A stretch of 64,000 nucleotides of DNA from the NCBI GenBank assembly GCA_017305535.1, contig JAFKKN010000008.1:124001-188000 (forward strand), given 5' to 3'. The notes below the pieces were generated by a model that was not told the DNA's origin, did not search any database, and saw nothing but the letters and a program-made list of their open reading frames with translations. A program made the position numbers and the translations under genes. Positions within the stretch are counted from its first letter, which is position 1. Each line of letters opens with the position of its first letter. This document shows positions 18,897 to 26,430 of this stretch, one piece after another. The stretch is from Hyphomicrobiales bacterium (lineage in GTDB: Bacteria > Pseudomonadota > Alphaproteobacteria > Rhizobiales > Xanthobacteraceae).

Positions 18897-19598
18897 ATGC
18901 CCACAATCGCTCTGGTCGATGATGACCGCAACATTCTCACTTCGGTGTCCATTGCATTGGAGGCCGAAGGCTATCGCATCATGACCTACACCGACGGCGC
19001 GTCAGCGCTGGACGGTTTCCGCACCAGCCCGCCCGACCTCGCGGTGCTGGATATCAAGATGCCGCGCATGGACGGCATGGAGACGCTGCGCCGCCTGCGC
19101 CAAAAATCGGATTTGCCGGTGATCTTCCTCACCTCGAAGGACGAGGAGATCGACGAACTGTTCGGGCTCAAGATGGGCGCCGACGATTTTATCCGGAAGC
19201 CATTCTCGCAGCGGCTTCTGGTCGAGCGCGTCAAGGCGGTGCTGCGCCGCTCGGCGCCGAAGGATCCCGCCGCTGTTCCGAAGGAAACCGATGCCAAGGC
19301 ACTGGACCGCGGGCTGCTGCGCATGGACCCCGAACGCCACACCTGCACTTGGAAGAACGAGCCGGTGACCTTGACCGTCACCGAATTCCTGATCCTTCAG
19401 GCCTTGGCGACGCGTCCGGGCGTGGTAAAGAGCCGCAACGCGCTAATGGATGCCGCCTACGACGACCAAGTCTATGTCGACGATCGCACCATCGACAGTC
19501 ACATCAAACGGCTGCGCAAGAAGTTCAAGGTGGTCGACGACGATTTCGAGATGATCGAAACCCTGTACGGCGTCGGCTATCGCTTCAAGGAAAGCTGA
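18897..19598 (+). CDS. chvI: Response regulator ChvI
   Basis: OmpR-family transcription factor, 233 residues. The receiver domain has the acidic pocket VDDD at positions 7-10, the phospho-acceptor Asp52 in LAVLDIKMP and Lys in FLTSKDEE. The winged-helix domain ends with the DNA-contacting helix region [19 protein letters not shown]. ChvI is the Rhizobiales regulator of envelope and acid responses and host interaction, partnered by ChvG. The ATG at 18897 was chosen because it starts exactly at the receiver fold ([10 protein letters not shown]). chvG follows after 173 bases. Confidence 0.95.
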   Translation: MPTIALVDDDRNILTSVSIALEAEGYRIMTYTDGASALDGFRTSPPDLAVLDIKMPRMDGMETLRRLRQKSDLPVIFLTSKDEEIDELFGLKMGADDFIRKPFSQRLLVERVKAVLRRSAPKDPAAVPKETDAKALDRGLLRMDPERHTCTWKNEPVTLTVTEFLILQALATRPGVVKSRNALMDAAYDDQVYVDDRTIDSHIKRLRKKFKVVDDDFEMIETLYGVGYRFKES

Positions 19599-19771
19599 TC
19601 GAAGTGCCTGAGAGGAGCCGTGCGTGCGCCCAGTCGACGCGCACGGTTTCGCGCTTTGTGACCTGACGAGCCTGCAACCGTGGTCTATGCTGGCGCCGCC
19701 GCAAGCGCAGAACTGAAACAACCGGGCGGATTTAGCCATTGCTGGATCGAATACAGCCTGATCGAGAGACC

Positions 19772-21544
19772 ATGGACGACGTCGTCTCGGCGGCCAGAGC
19801 CTCCTCCATCGCCGCACCAGACGCGGCCCCGGCCTGGCGGCGACCGCTGGGCTGGCTGCAGCGCGCCGGGCAGTTCTTTTTCACCGTCAGCTTTTCGAGC
19901 CTGACGCGGCGGATCGTCTCGCTTAATCTTGCCGGTCTGATCGCGCTGGTCGCCAGCATTCTCTACCTGTCGCAGTTCCGCGCCGGCCTGATCGACGCAC
20001 GCGCGCAAAGTCTTCTGGTGCAGGGCGAGATCATCGCCGGCGCCATCGCCGCCTCGGCGACGGTGGAAACCAACACGATCACCATCGACCCGGATCGACT
20101 GCTCGATCTCAAACCCGGCGAAACCTATGCCGCACCCGATGAGCTCGCGACGCTGGATTTCCCGATCAATCCGGAACGGGTCGCGCCGGTGTTGCGTCGG
20201 CTGATCTCGCCGACCAAGACTCGCGCGCGCATCTACGATCGTGACGGCGTGTTGATCCTCGACAGCCGCAGTCTTTATGGCCGCGGCGACGTCATGCGTT
20301 TCGAGCTGTCGCCACCCGCCAACGAGAAGCCCGGCCTGATGGAGCGCGCGATGATCGCGGTCCGCACCTGGCTCAATCGTGGCGACCTTCCGCTCTACCG
20401 CGAGTTGGGACCGGAGAACGGCAAGGGCTACGAGGAAGTCGCGGAGTCGCTCAAGGGCGACAAGTCCAGCATGGTGCGCATCAACGATCGCGGCGAGATC
20501 ATCGTCTCGGTCGCGGTGCCGGTGCAACGCTTCCGCGCCATCCACGGCGCGCTGATGCTGTCGACGCAAGGCGACGATATCGACCAGATGGTGACGGCTG
20601 AACGGCTGGCAATTCTGAAAGTGTTCGGCGTCGCCGTCGTGGTGATGATCGTACTGTCACTGCTCTTGGCCAGCACCATCGCGGGCCCGGTGCGTCGGCT
20701 TGCGGCCAGCGCGGAACGCGTGCGCCATCGCATCAAGACCCGCGTGGAAATTCCCGACTTTACCCGCCGCCGCGATGAGATCGGCCATTTGTCCGGCGCG
20801 CTGCGCGACATGACGGAGGCGCTCTACAACCGCATCGAGGCGATCGAGATGTTCGCCGCCGACGTTGCGCACGAATTGAAAAATCCGCTGACCTCGCTGC
20901 GTTCGGCGGTGGAGACGCTGCCACTCGCCAAAACTGAAAACAGCCGCGCCCGCCTGCTCGAAGTCATCGAGCACGACGTGCGCCGACTCGATCGCCTGAT
21001 CTCCGACATTTCCGACGCCAGCCGGCTCGATGCCGAATTGCAGCGGCAGGACGTGGCGCCGGTTGAGTTGCGCCGGCTGCTCACAACGCTCACCTCGGTC
21101 GCCAATGAAACGCGGCTCGGCCACGACGTCGCGGTCGAGACCCGCTTCGAGGGTGGCCCCGCGGATGCCTTCTCCATTCCCGGCCACGATTCGCGGCTCG
21201 GTCAGGTGATCTCCAATCTGGTGGTGAACGCGCAGTCGTTCTCGCAACCCGGCGGCAAGGTTCGCGTCACCTGTCGCCGCGTCAAATCGGAAATCGAAAT
21301 CGTGGTCGACGACAATGGCCCCGGCATTCGCGACGACGCGCTCGAACGCATCTTCGAGCGCTTTTATACCGACCGGCCGCATCAAGGCTTCGGCCAAAAT
21401 TCCGGGCTCGGCCTCTCAATTTCGAAACAGATCATCGAAGCCCATCGCGGCCGCATCTGGGCCGAAAACCGCGAGGGTCCCGCCGACGACGATGGCCAGC
21501 CGACGGTTGCCGGCGCGCGCTTCGTGGTGCGGCTACCGACATGA
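19772..21544 (+). CDS. chvG: Sensor histidine kinase ChvG
   Basis: Membrane kinase for ChvI, 590 residues from the ATG at 19772 (GAGAGA lies before it; an upstream TTG at 19739 is less likely). Order: cytoplasmic N-terminus, membrane helix (IVSLNLAGLIALVASILYL), periplasmic sensor of about 200 residues, second helix (VFGVAVVVMIVLSLLLA), HAMP, then the HisKA His in FAADVAHELKNPLTSL and the ATPase domain with N-, G1- and G2-type boxes (NLVVNAQSF, DNGPGI, GLGLSI). Its stop overlaps the hprK start by ATGA, linking envelope sensing to the PTS regulatory genes. Confidence 0.95.
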   Translation: MDDVVSAARASSIAAPDAAPAWRRPLGWLQRAGQFFFTVSFSSLTRRIVSLNLAGLIALVASILYLSQFRAGLIDARAQSLLVQGEIIAGAIAASATVETNTITIDPDRLLDLKPGETYAAPDELATLDFPINPERVAPVLRRLISPTKTRARIYDRDGVLILDSRSLYGRGDVMRFELSPPANEKPGLMERAMIAVRTWLNRGDLPLYRELGPENGKGYEEVAESLKGDKSSMVRINDRGEIIVSVAVPVQRFRAIHGALMLSTQGDDIDQMVTAERLAILKVFGVAVVVMIVLSLLLASTIAGPVRRLAASAERVRHRIKTRVEIPDFTRRRDEIGHLSGALRDMTEALYNRIEAIEMFAADVAHELKNPLTSLRSAVETLPLAKTENSRARLLEVIEHDVRRLDRLISDISDASRLDAELQRQDVAPVELRRLLTTLTSVANETRLGHDVAVETRFEGGPADAFSIPGHDSRLGQVISNLVVNAQSFSQPGGKVRVTCRRVKSEIEIVVDDNGPGIRDDALERIFERFYTDRPHQGFGQNSGLGLSISKQIIEAHRGRIWAENREGPADDDGQPTVAGARFVVRLPT

Positions 21545-22098
21545 CAGCCTCACCGATCGGTCCCCGTGAATGTCTTCCGGGCCGCCCGAGCGTCCACGCG
21601 TCCGCCGTGCTCGTCGGCGACAGGGCCGTCCTGATTCGCGGCCCTTCGGGCTCCGGTAAAAGCCGGCTGGCCTTCGAATTGATCATGGCCGGACGCGGCG
21701 GACAGATTCCCGCAGCGGTTTTGGTCGGCGACGATCGAATTCATCTGGAGGCTCGCAACAACCAGCTCCTGGCACGGCCTGCGACCCGGCTCGCGGGGTT
21801 GATCGAAATTCGCGGTCTTGGCATCCGGCGCTGCGACTTTGTGTCCGAGGCACCAATCGGATGGGTGGTCGATCTCGGAGCCACCGATGGAACTCGCCTT
21901 CCGGCCCCGGAAAGCCTAGCAACGACGCTTTTCGGTATCGAATTGCCGCGAATTCCGGTCCAGGTCGGCTTTTCGGCGCTGCCTTTGATCGTTGCCGCGC
22001 TTACCACACGTCCGCTCCCCTCACCGCCTGCTTCAGCAAAGGAAGATTGTCCAGGCGAAATTTATCACCATATAGGTCCCACTGTTGCCACCGATTAG
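21541..22098 (+). CDS. hprK: HPr kinase/phosphorylase, short alphaproteobacterial form
   Basis: Phosphorylates and dephosphorylates HPr on a Ser residue. It has only 185 residues: the N-terminal domain of Firmicutes HprK is missing, which is normal for alphaproteobacteria. The P-loop GPSGSGKS is at 34-41, VGDDRIHL at 62-69, and the family signature LIEIRGLGI at 87-95. The C-terminal ~30 residues (RPLPSPPASAKEDC...) are low-complexity and not part of the catalytic core. It overlaps chvG by 4 bases, so kinase and HprK are made together. Confidence 0.93.
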   Translation: MTASPIGPRECLPGRPSVHASAVLVGDRAVLIRGPSGSGKSRLAFELIMAGRGGQIPAAVLVGDDRIHLEARNNQLLARPATRLAGLIEIRGLGIRRCDFVSEAPIGWVVDLGATDGTRLPAPESLATTLFGIELPRIPVQVGFSALPLIVAALTTRPLPSPPASAKEDCPGEIYHHIGPTVATD

Positions 22099-22227
22099 AG
22101 CCACCCCAGTTCCCGCCTTGTGGCGAAATTTAGGGAAAATCGTGATGCTCCCCCCTTGCGCGGGAGCGCCGGATGGTCAAAGTGGCCCGTTCGTGCGGTG
22201 CACCAAAGCACCCGCGAGGAGTTTTCG

Positions 22228-22629
22228 ATGATTGGTCTGGTTCTTGTGACCCATGGGCGCCTTGCCGACGAATTCAGGGCAGCGCTCGAACATGTGATGG
22301 GTCCGCAAAAGCAAATCGAGGCGATCACGATCGGCGCCGAGGACGATGCCGATTTGTGTCGAAGCGATATCATTGAAGCCGTCAACCGCGTCGATAGCGG
22401 TAATGGCGTCGCCATCCTCACCGACATGTTCGGCGGCACACCGTCGAACCTTGCGATCTCATGCATGAGCAGGCCGAAGGTCGAGGTTCTCGCCGGCATC
22501 AATTTGCCTATGCTGGTGAAACTCGCCAAGGTACGCAACGATCTGCCATTGCCGGAGGCGATTGCGGCCGCGCAGGAAGCCGGTCGCAAGTATGTCACCA
22601 TCGCCAGTCGCGTCCTCGCTGGAAAATGA
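22228..22629 (+). CDS. PTS system EIIA component, mannose (EIIA-Man) family
   Basis: Phosphocarrier of 133 residues (MIGLVLVTHGRLADEF); the phospho-acceptor is His9. The segment AILTDMFGGTPSNLAISC is the conserved EIIA-Man core. No sugar permease gene is nearby, so it probably works as a regulatory phosphate sink receiving phosphate from HPr, as proposed for alphaproteobacterial PTS systems. GAGGAG precedes the ATG. A 129-base gap separates it from hprK, while its stop overlaps the HPr start (ATGA). Usually named manX or ptsA. Confidence 0.93.
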   Translation: MIGLVLVTHGRLADEFRAALEHVMGPQKQIEAITIGAEDDADLCRSDIIEAVNRVDSGNGVAILTDMFGGTPSNLAISCMSRPKVEVLAGINLPMLVKLAKVRNDLPLPEAIAAAQEAGRKYVTIASRVLAGK

Positions 22630-22964
22630 GCCCACCGCCCGACGATCTTCCGCTCTCAAGTAACGGCAGTACCGCCGACGCATCGTCGTCCGGAACTGTC
22701 GTTCGTGAATTACCCATCACCAACAAACGCGGCCTGCACGCCCGCGCCTCGGCGAAATTCGTGCAACTGGTCGAGCGCTTCAACGCCGACGTGACGGTGA
22801 CACGCAACGGCGAGACGGTGGGCGGCTCTTCAATCATGGGCCTGATGATGCTCTCGGCGGGTCCGGGCACCACCATCACCGTTTCGGCAACGGGCGCGGA
22901 TGCGGCCGAAGCGATCACCGCCATCGCCAATCTTGTCGGCAGCAAGTTCGGCGAAGGCGAATAG
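22626..22964 (+). CDS. ptsH: HPr phosphocarrier protein with N-terminal extension
   Basis: HPr family, 112 residues. The phosphorylated His is His38 in NKRGLHARASAKF, and the HprK target Ser is Ser69 in GGSSIMGLMML; their 31-residue spacing matches His15/Ser46 of classical HPr. The N-terminus is about 23 residues longer than the classical protein and is low-complexity (Pro/Ser/Asp). The alternative is a later start, but the ATG at 22626 couples perfectly to the EIIA stop. Presence of both sites supports a functional HprK-HPr switch. Confidence 0.93.
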   Translation: MSPPPDDLPLSSNGSTADASSSGTVVRELPITNKRGLHARASAKFVQLVERFNADVTVTRNGETVGGSSIMGLMMLSAGPGTTITVSATGADAAEAITAIANLVGSKFGEGE

Positions 22965-22974
22965 GCGCTTTACG

Positions 22975-24237
22975 TCACGTCCGAACGCCAAGGCCCCGCG
23001 CGGCCAGTTGCGCCAGCACCTCATCCAGATGCGCCCTGTCACGGGTTTCGATGACGAGCTGGAGCAGCGCTGCCTTGGCCGGCAGATCCGAAAACGTCCG
23101 CTGATGCGAGACTTCGATGATGTTCGCGCCCGCTTCCGCCAGCAGATTGCAGACCAGCGCCAGTTGACCGGGACGATCGACGATATCGATCGCCAGCTGC
23201 GTGAGCCTGCCTTCGCGCGCAAGGTCGCGAGTCAGTACTGAGGCGATCAGCCGCGTGTCGATGTTGCCGCCGGTGAGGATCAAACCGACATTCATCCCCA
23301 GAAAGCGTTCCGGCATGGCCAGCACGGCGGCGAGGCCGGCGGCGCCCGCGCCCTCCGCTACCGTTTTCTCGACCGAGATCAACATCGCGACAGCGCGCTC
23401 GATATCGTCGTCCGACACCAGAACGATGTCGTCGACCAATCGGCGAATGATCTCCCGGGTGATGTGGCCCGGCGACTTGACCGCGATGCCCTCCGCCAGG
23501 GTATCGCCGCGGCTCGGCAAGTCGGTGCCCTTGATGACATTGTACATCGACGGATAGAGTTTTGCCTGGACGCCGATGATGCGGATGCGCGGGTTGATAG
23601 CCTTGGCGGCGATCGCGATGCCGGAAATGAGCCCGCCGCCGCCGATGGGGACAACCAGCACTTCAAGTTGCGGGACAGCTTGCAGCATTTCGGAGGCGAT
23701 CGTGCCCTGCCCCGCGATGATCAACGGATCGTCATAGGGGTGGATCAACGTCAGGCCGTGGACCTCGCCATGATCGAGCACGAACTTGCCGGCTTCCTCG
23801 AGGGTCTGCCCGGTGATGATCACCTCTGCGCCGTGCCGTCGTGTATTTTCCACCTTCACCATCGGCGTGCCGACAGGCATCACGATCGTCGCGGGGATTC
23901 CCAGCCGCTTGGCGTGATAGGCGACGCCTTGCGCATGATTGCCCGCCGACATCGCGATCACGCCGCGTCTACGCTCCTCAGCCGACAACGCGGACAGCCG
24001 ATTCAGCGCGCCGCGTTCCTTGAAGGTCGCGGTGAACTGGAGATTCTCGAACTTGAGCCAGAGATTGCAGCCGCAAATCTCGCTCAACGTTTGGCTTTGG
24101 CTGCAATCCGTGACGAAAACCGAACCGCGCAGCGTTGCCGCTGCGGCCACGATGTCTTCGGGGCCGATCCTCGCACCACCCATCTCGAACGAAAGGTTCG
24201 CCGTATCAGGAGAATGGCTTTTCGGCGCGGACGACAT
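22975..24237 (-). CDS. ilvA: Threonine ammonia-lyase (threonine dehydratase) with ACT domain
   Basis: PLP enzyme making 2-oxobutanoate from threonine, the entry to isoleucine. It has 420 residues. The PLP Lys lies in QFTATFKERGALNRL near residue 70; the phosphate-binding glycine loop is VVPIGGGGLISG. The last ~80 residues (REGRLTQLAIDIVDRPGQLALVCNLLAEAGANIIEVSHQR) form a single ACT domain, the short type rather than the two-ACT E. coli IlvA, so allosteric behaviour may differ. It converges on ptsH with a gap of 10 bases. Confidence 0.94.
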   Translation of the reverse strand: MSSAPKSHSPDTANLSFEMGGARIGPEDIVAAAATLRGSVFVTDCSQSQTLSEICGCNLWLKFENLQFTATFKERGALNRLSALSAEERRRGVIAMSAGNHAQGVAYHAKRLGIPATIVMPVGTPMVKVENTRRHGAEVIITGQTLEEAGKFVLDHGEVHGLTLIHPYDDPLIIAGQGTIASEMLQAVPQLEVLVVPIGGGGLISGIAIAAKAINPRIRIIGVQAKLYPSMYNVIKGTDLPSRGDTLAEGIAVKSPGHITREIIRRLVDDIVLVSDDDIERAVAMLISVEKTVAEGAGAAGLAAVLAMPERFLGMNVGLILTGGNIDTRLIASVLTRDLAREGRLTQLAIDIVDRPGQLALVCNLLAEAGANIIEVSHQRTFSDLPAKAALLQLVIETRDRAHLDEVLAQLAARGLGVRT

Positions 24238-24344
24238 GATCTTCCCTCGGATATGCTAGACACGATCAGTACAAATACGCGGCGCCAATACTTTTCAAGT
24301 CACGCATGGCGGGTCAGCGCATAGCACTTCGCGACCGCACCACC

Positions 24345-24786
24345 TCAACACTCGGTGACATTCAGCATGAGGCCGCCGAGCGAGGTCTCCTTGTCTCTCA
24401 ATTTCATGTCTTCGCTGGTTTGTAGCATCGGCTTGATGACCGCATCGAGCGAGACATAGTGATTGCCGCCCCCTCTTTGCGCCATGCGCGCCGCGTTGAT
24501 GGCCTTGACCGCGCCATCACATTGCGCTCAGTGCACGGGATCCGAATCATGCCGCCCACCGGATCGCAGGTCAAACCGAGATTGTGCTCCATGCCGATTT
24601 CGGCGTTCTCGACCCGGGCGACGCTGGCGCCGAGTACCGCCGCGAGCGACCTGGCCGCCATCGCGCACGCGACGCCGACCTCGCCCTGGCACCCCATCTC
24701 CGCGCCGGAGATCACGCGTTGGCCCTGTAGAGCAGATCGATGGCACCGGCGGTGAGCGGGAACACCATCACCACGCGGCTTGTCAC
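24345..24786 (-). pseudogene. L-serine dehydratase (sdaA) C-terminal remnant, frameshifted
   Basis: Only the C-terminal part of an L-serine ammonia-lyase is left, split over two reading frames. Reading leftwards: [20 protein letters not shown], then a one-base shift before [17 protein letters not shown], which continues through the conserved [21 protein letters not shown] second shift follows ERNVMA, after which [18 protein letters not shown] leads to [11 protein letters not shown] and a normal stop at 24345. The N-terminal two-thirds, including the beta-domain and the first Fe-S cysteines, are missing. It cannot encode a working enzyme. Confidence 0.85.
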
Positions 24787-24825
24787 CGCACAGCAAGTCC
24801 GTTATCTTTGTTAAAATTCGCTACC

Positions 24826-24850
24826 GAGAATACCATACTGTATAGAGAAT
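24826..24850 (+). promoter_or_regulatory. GAGAAT direct repeat over the iclR start, possible autoregulatory site
   Basis: Two GAGAAT motifs (24826-24831 and 24845-24850) flank the palindrome ATACTGTAT. CTGTATAGAGAAT (24838-24850) matches 11 of 13 bases of a motif in the promoter of the degradative operon at 37542-37554. A site overlapping the start codon would suit autorepression (inference). Confidence 0.4.
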
Positions 24851-25700
24851 GAACACTTCCGAGAAACCGGCCAAGCAGGTGAACGCGCTTTCGCGCGGCA
24901 TCGCCATCCTTCGCTACCTCGACTCGCAAGGCGAGCCGGTCGGCGTGGTGCAGATCGCCCGCGACCTGAAAATCAACGCCTCGACCTGCTTCAACCTGTT
25001 GCGCACCCTCGTTCACGAACGTCTGGCGATCTTCGATCCCGCGACGAAAAAGTACTCTCCCGGGCTCGGCGTGCTCGCGCTGGCGCACGCCGCCCTCAAG
25101 CAGGACGGCCACATTCAGCTGCTTCACCCGCAGCTCGAACAGATCGCCAACGCGCATAAGGTCACGGTGATGCTTTGGCAACTGACGTCGCCCGACCGGG
25201 CAATGGTGGTCGATCTCGCGGAGGCGTCGACACCATTGCGCGTGCAGTTCACCGTGGGACAACGGCTGCCGTCGCTGATCGGCGCGCTCGGACGCTGCTT
25301 TGCCGGGCACCTGAACCTGTCGAAAGCCGATATCAAGGTGATGTTCAAGGAACTGCGGTGGCAGAACGCACCCACCTTCGAGCAGTACTGGTCCGACGTC
25401 GAGGACGCGCGACGGAGCGGCTACGCCGTCGATATCGGCCGCTATAATCGTAACTTCACCACCGTGGCCGCGCCGATCCTGGCGGGCAACGGCGAGGCAA
25501 CCATGGCGATATCCGCCATCACGTTCTCCGGGGATCTCGACCGGCCGCGAATGCTCCGCCTTGCGGCGGATCTGAAACGCGTCACCGGGGAAGCTTCGAA
25601 CGCGCTCGGCTACAGCGGATCGTCAACCACGACGAAAGCAGTGCAAGCCGGCCGTCGCAAGACAGCGCTCCGCAAACAACGGACGACTACCGCGCCTTGA
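24849..25700 (+). CDS. IclR-family transcriptional regulator
   Basis: Protein of 283 residues. The N-terminal winged helix-turn-helix (VNALSRGIAILRYLDSQGEPVGVVQIARDLKINASTCFNLLRTLV, written here with the helix in the middle) is typical of IclR. The C-terminal ligand-binding domain contains VRFTVG-like and AAPILAGNGEATMAISAI blocks. IclR proteins bind small aromatic or aliphatic acids and often control adjacent catabolic operons. It faces the large acyl-CoA operon tail to tail, and its last 14 bases overlap the end of the last operon gene on the other strand. Control of that operon is an inference from position and shared motifs. Confidence 0.9.
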   Translation: MNTSEKPAKQVNALSRGIAILRYLDSQGEPVGVVQIARDLKINASTCFNLLRTLVHERLAIFDPATKKYSPGLGVLALAHAALKQDGHIQLLHPQLEQIANAHKVTVMLWQLTSPDRAMVVDLAEASTPLRVQFTVGQRLPSLIGALGRCFAGHLNLSKADIKVMFKELRWQNAPTFEQYWSDVEDARRSGYAVDIGRYNRNFTTVAAPILAGNGEATMAISAITFSGDLDRPRMLRLAADLKRVTGEASNALGYSGSSTTTKAVQAGRRKTALRKQRTTTAP

Positions 25701-26430
25701 GATAACGCGCGATCGTCTCACGCACGCCGGGACGATTGAAATTCTCATGCATCAGCGGCGCGAGCCGGGCAATCCGTGCCTGGACATCCGATCCCTCGCG
25801 CATGGCCTTGGCCTTCCGCCCGATCTGAAGCGCCTCGATCCGATCGCGATAGAACGCCACGCGCTCCGCGACGCCGGCTTCGAAAGAGGCGGCCGGAACG
25901 ATATCCGAAATAAGTCCCAGCGCGCGCGCCTCCGTGGCATCGAGCAGGCGGCCGGTGGCGCAAAGCTGAAATGCGACGACCTCGGAGACTTTCTCCTCCA
26001 GCGCCGCCTGCACCATCACCGGATACATATTGAACCTGATTTCCGGGAGACCGAAGGCGAGATTGTCAGCGGCAATTGCCAGATCGCACAACGAGGTGAT
26101 CAAAACGCCTGCGCCCATCGTGCGCCCATGGATCGCGGCAACCACCGGCCGTGACGAGCTTGCCAGACTGGCGACAATCGCCTTCAGCCCCTCTTCCTGC
26201 CGCTCGAGATACGCGCCGCCTTGCAGGAATTCCGCGATGTCCGCTCCGGCGGAGAAGCCGGCGGTTCCGCGACCTTCGATCAAAATCAATTTGACATCGC
26301 CGGCCGCACGCACCGCATCGGCAATCGCGAACATCATGTCCGCCGTCAGCGCGTTGGCCTTTTCAGCGCGATCGATGGTGACGGACCGGATGCCGTCGCG
26401 GTCCTGCCAACGGATGAACTGCCCGGTCAT
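25687..26430 (-). CDS. Enoyl-CoA hydratase/isomerase family protein (operon end)
   Basis: Crotonase-fold protein of 247 residues. The first oxyanion-hole segment is GRGTAGFSAGADIAEFL and the second is AAIHGRTMGAGVLITSLCD. At the position of the second catalytic acid in classical hydratases the residues differ, so the exact reaction (hydratase, isomerase, hydrolase or lyase) is open. Its start overlaps the stop of the acyl-CoA synthetase gene by 4 bases. It is the last gene of the 13-gene operon, and its 3-prime end overlaps iclR antisense by 14 bases. Confidence 0.87.
   Translation of the reverse strand: MTGQFIRWQDRDGIRSVTIDRAEKANALTADMMFAIADAVRAAGDVKLILIEGRGTAGFSAGADIAEFLQGGAYLERQEEGLKAIVASLASSSRPVVAAIHGRTMGAGVLITSLCDLAIAADNLAFGLPEIRFNMYPVMVQAALEEKVSEVVAFQLCATGRLLDATEARALGLISDIVPAASFEAGVAERVAFYRDRIEALQIGRKAKAMREGSDVQARIARLAPLMHENFNRPGVRETIARYLKAR

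Noticed and set aside
21541-22098. HprK as a truncated pseudogene
   Set aside because: The missing N-terminal domain is the normal state in alphaproteobacteria; P-loop and signature motifs are intact.
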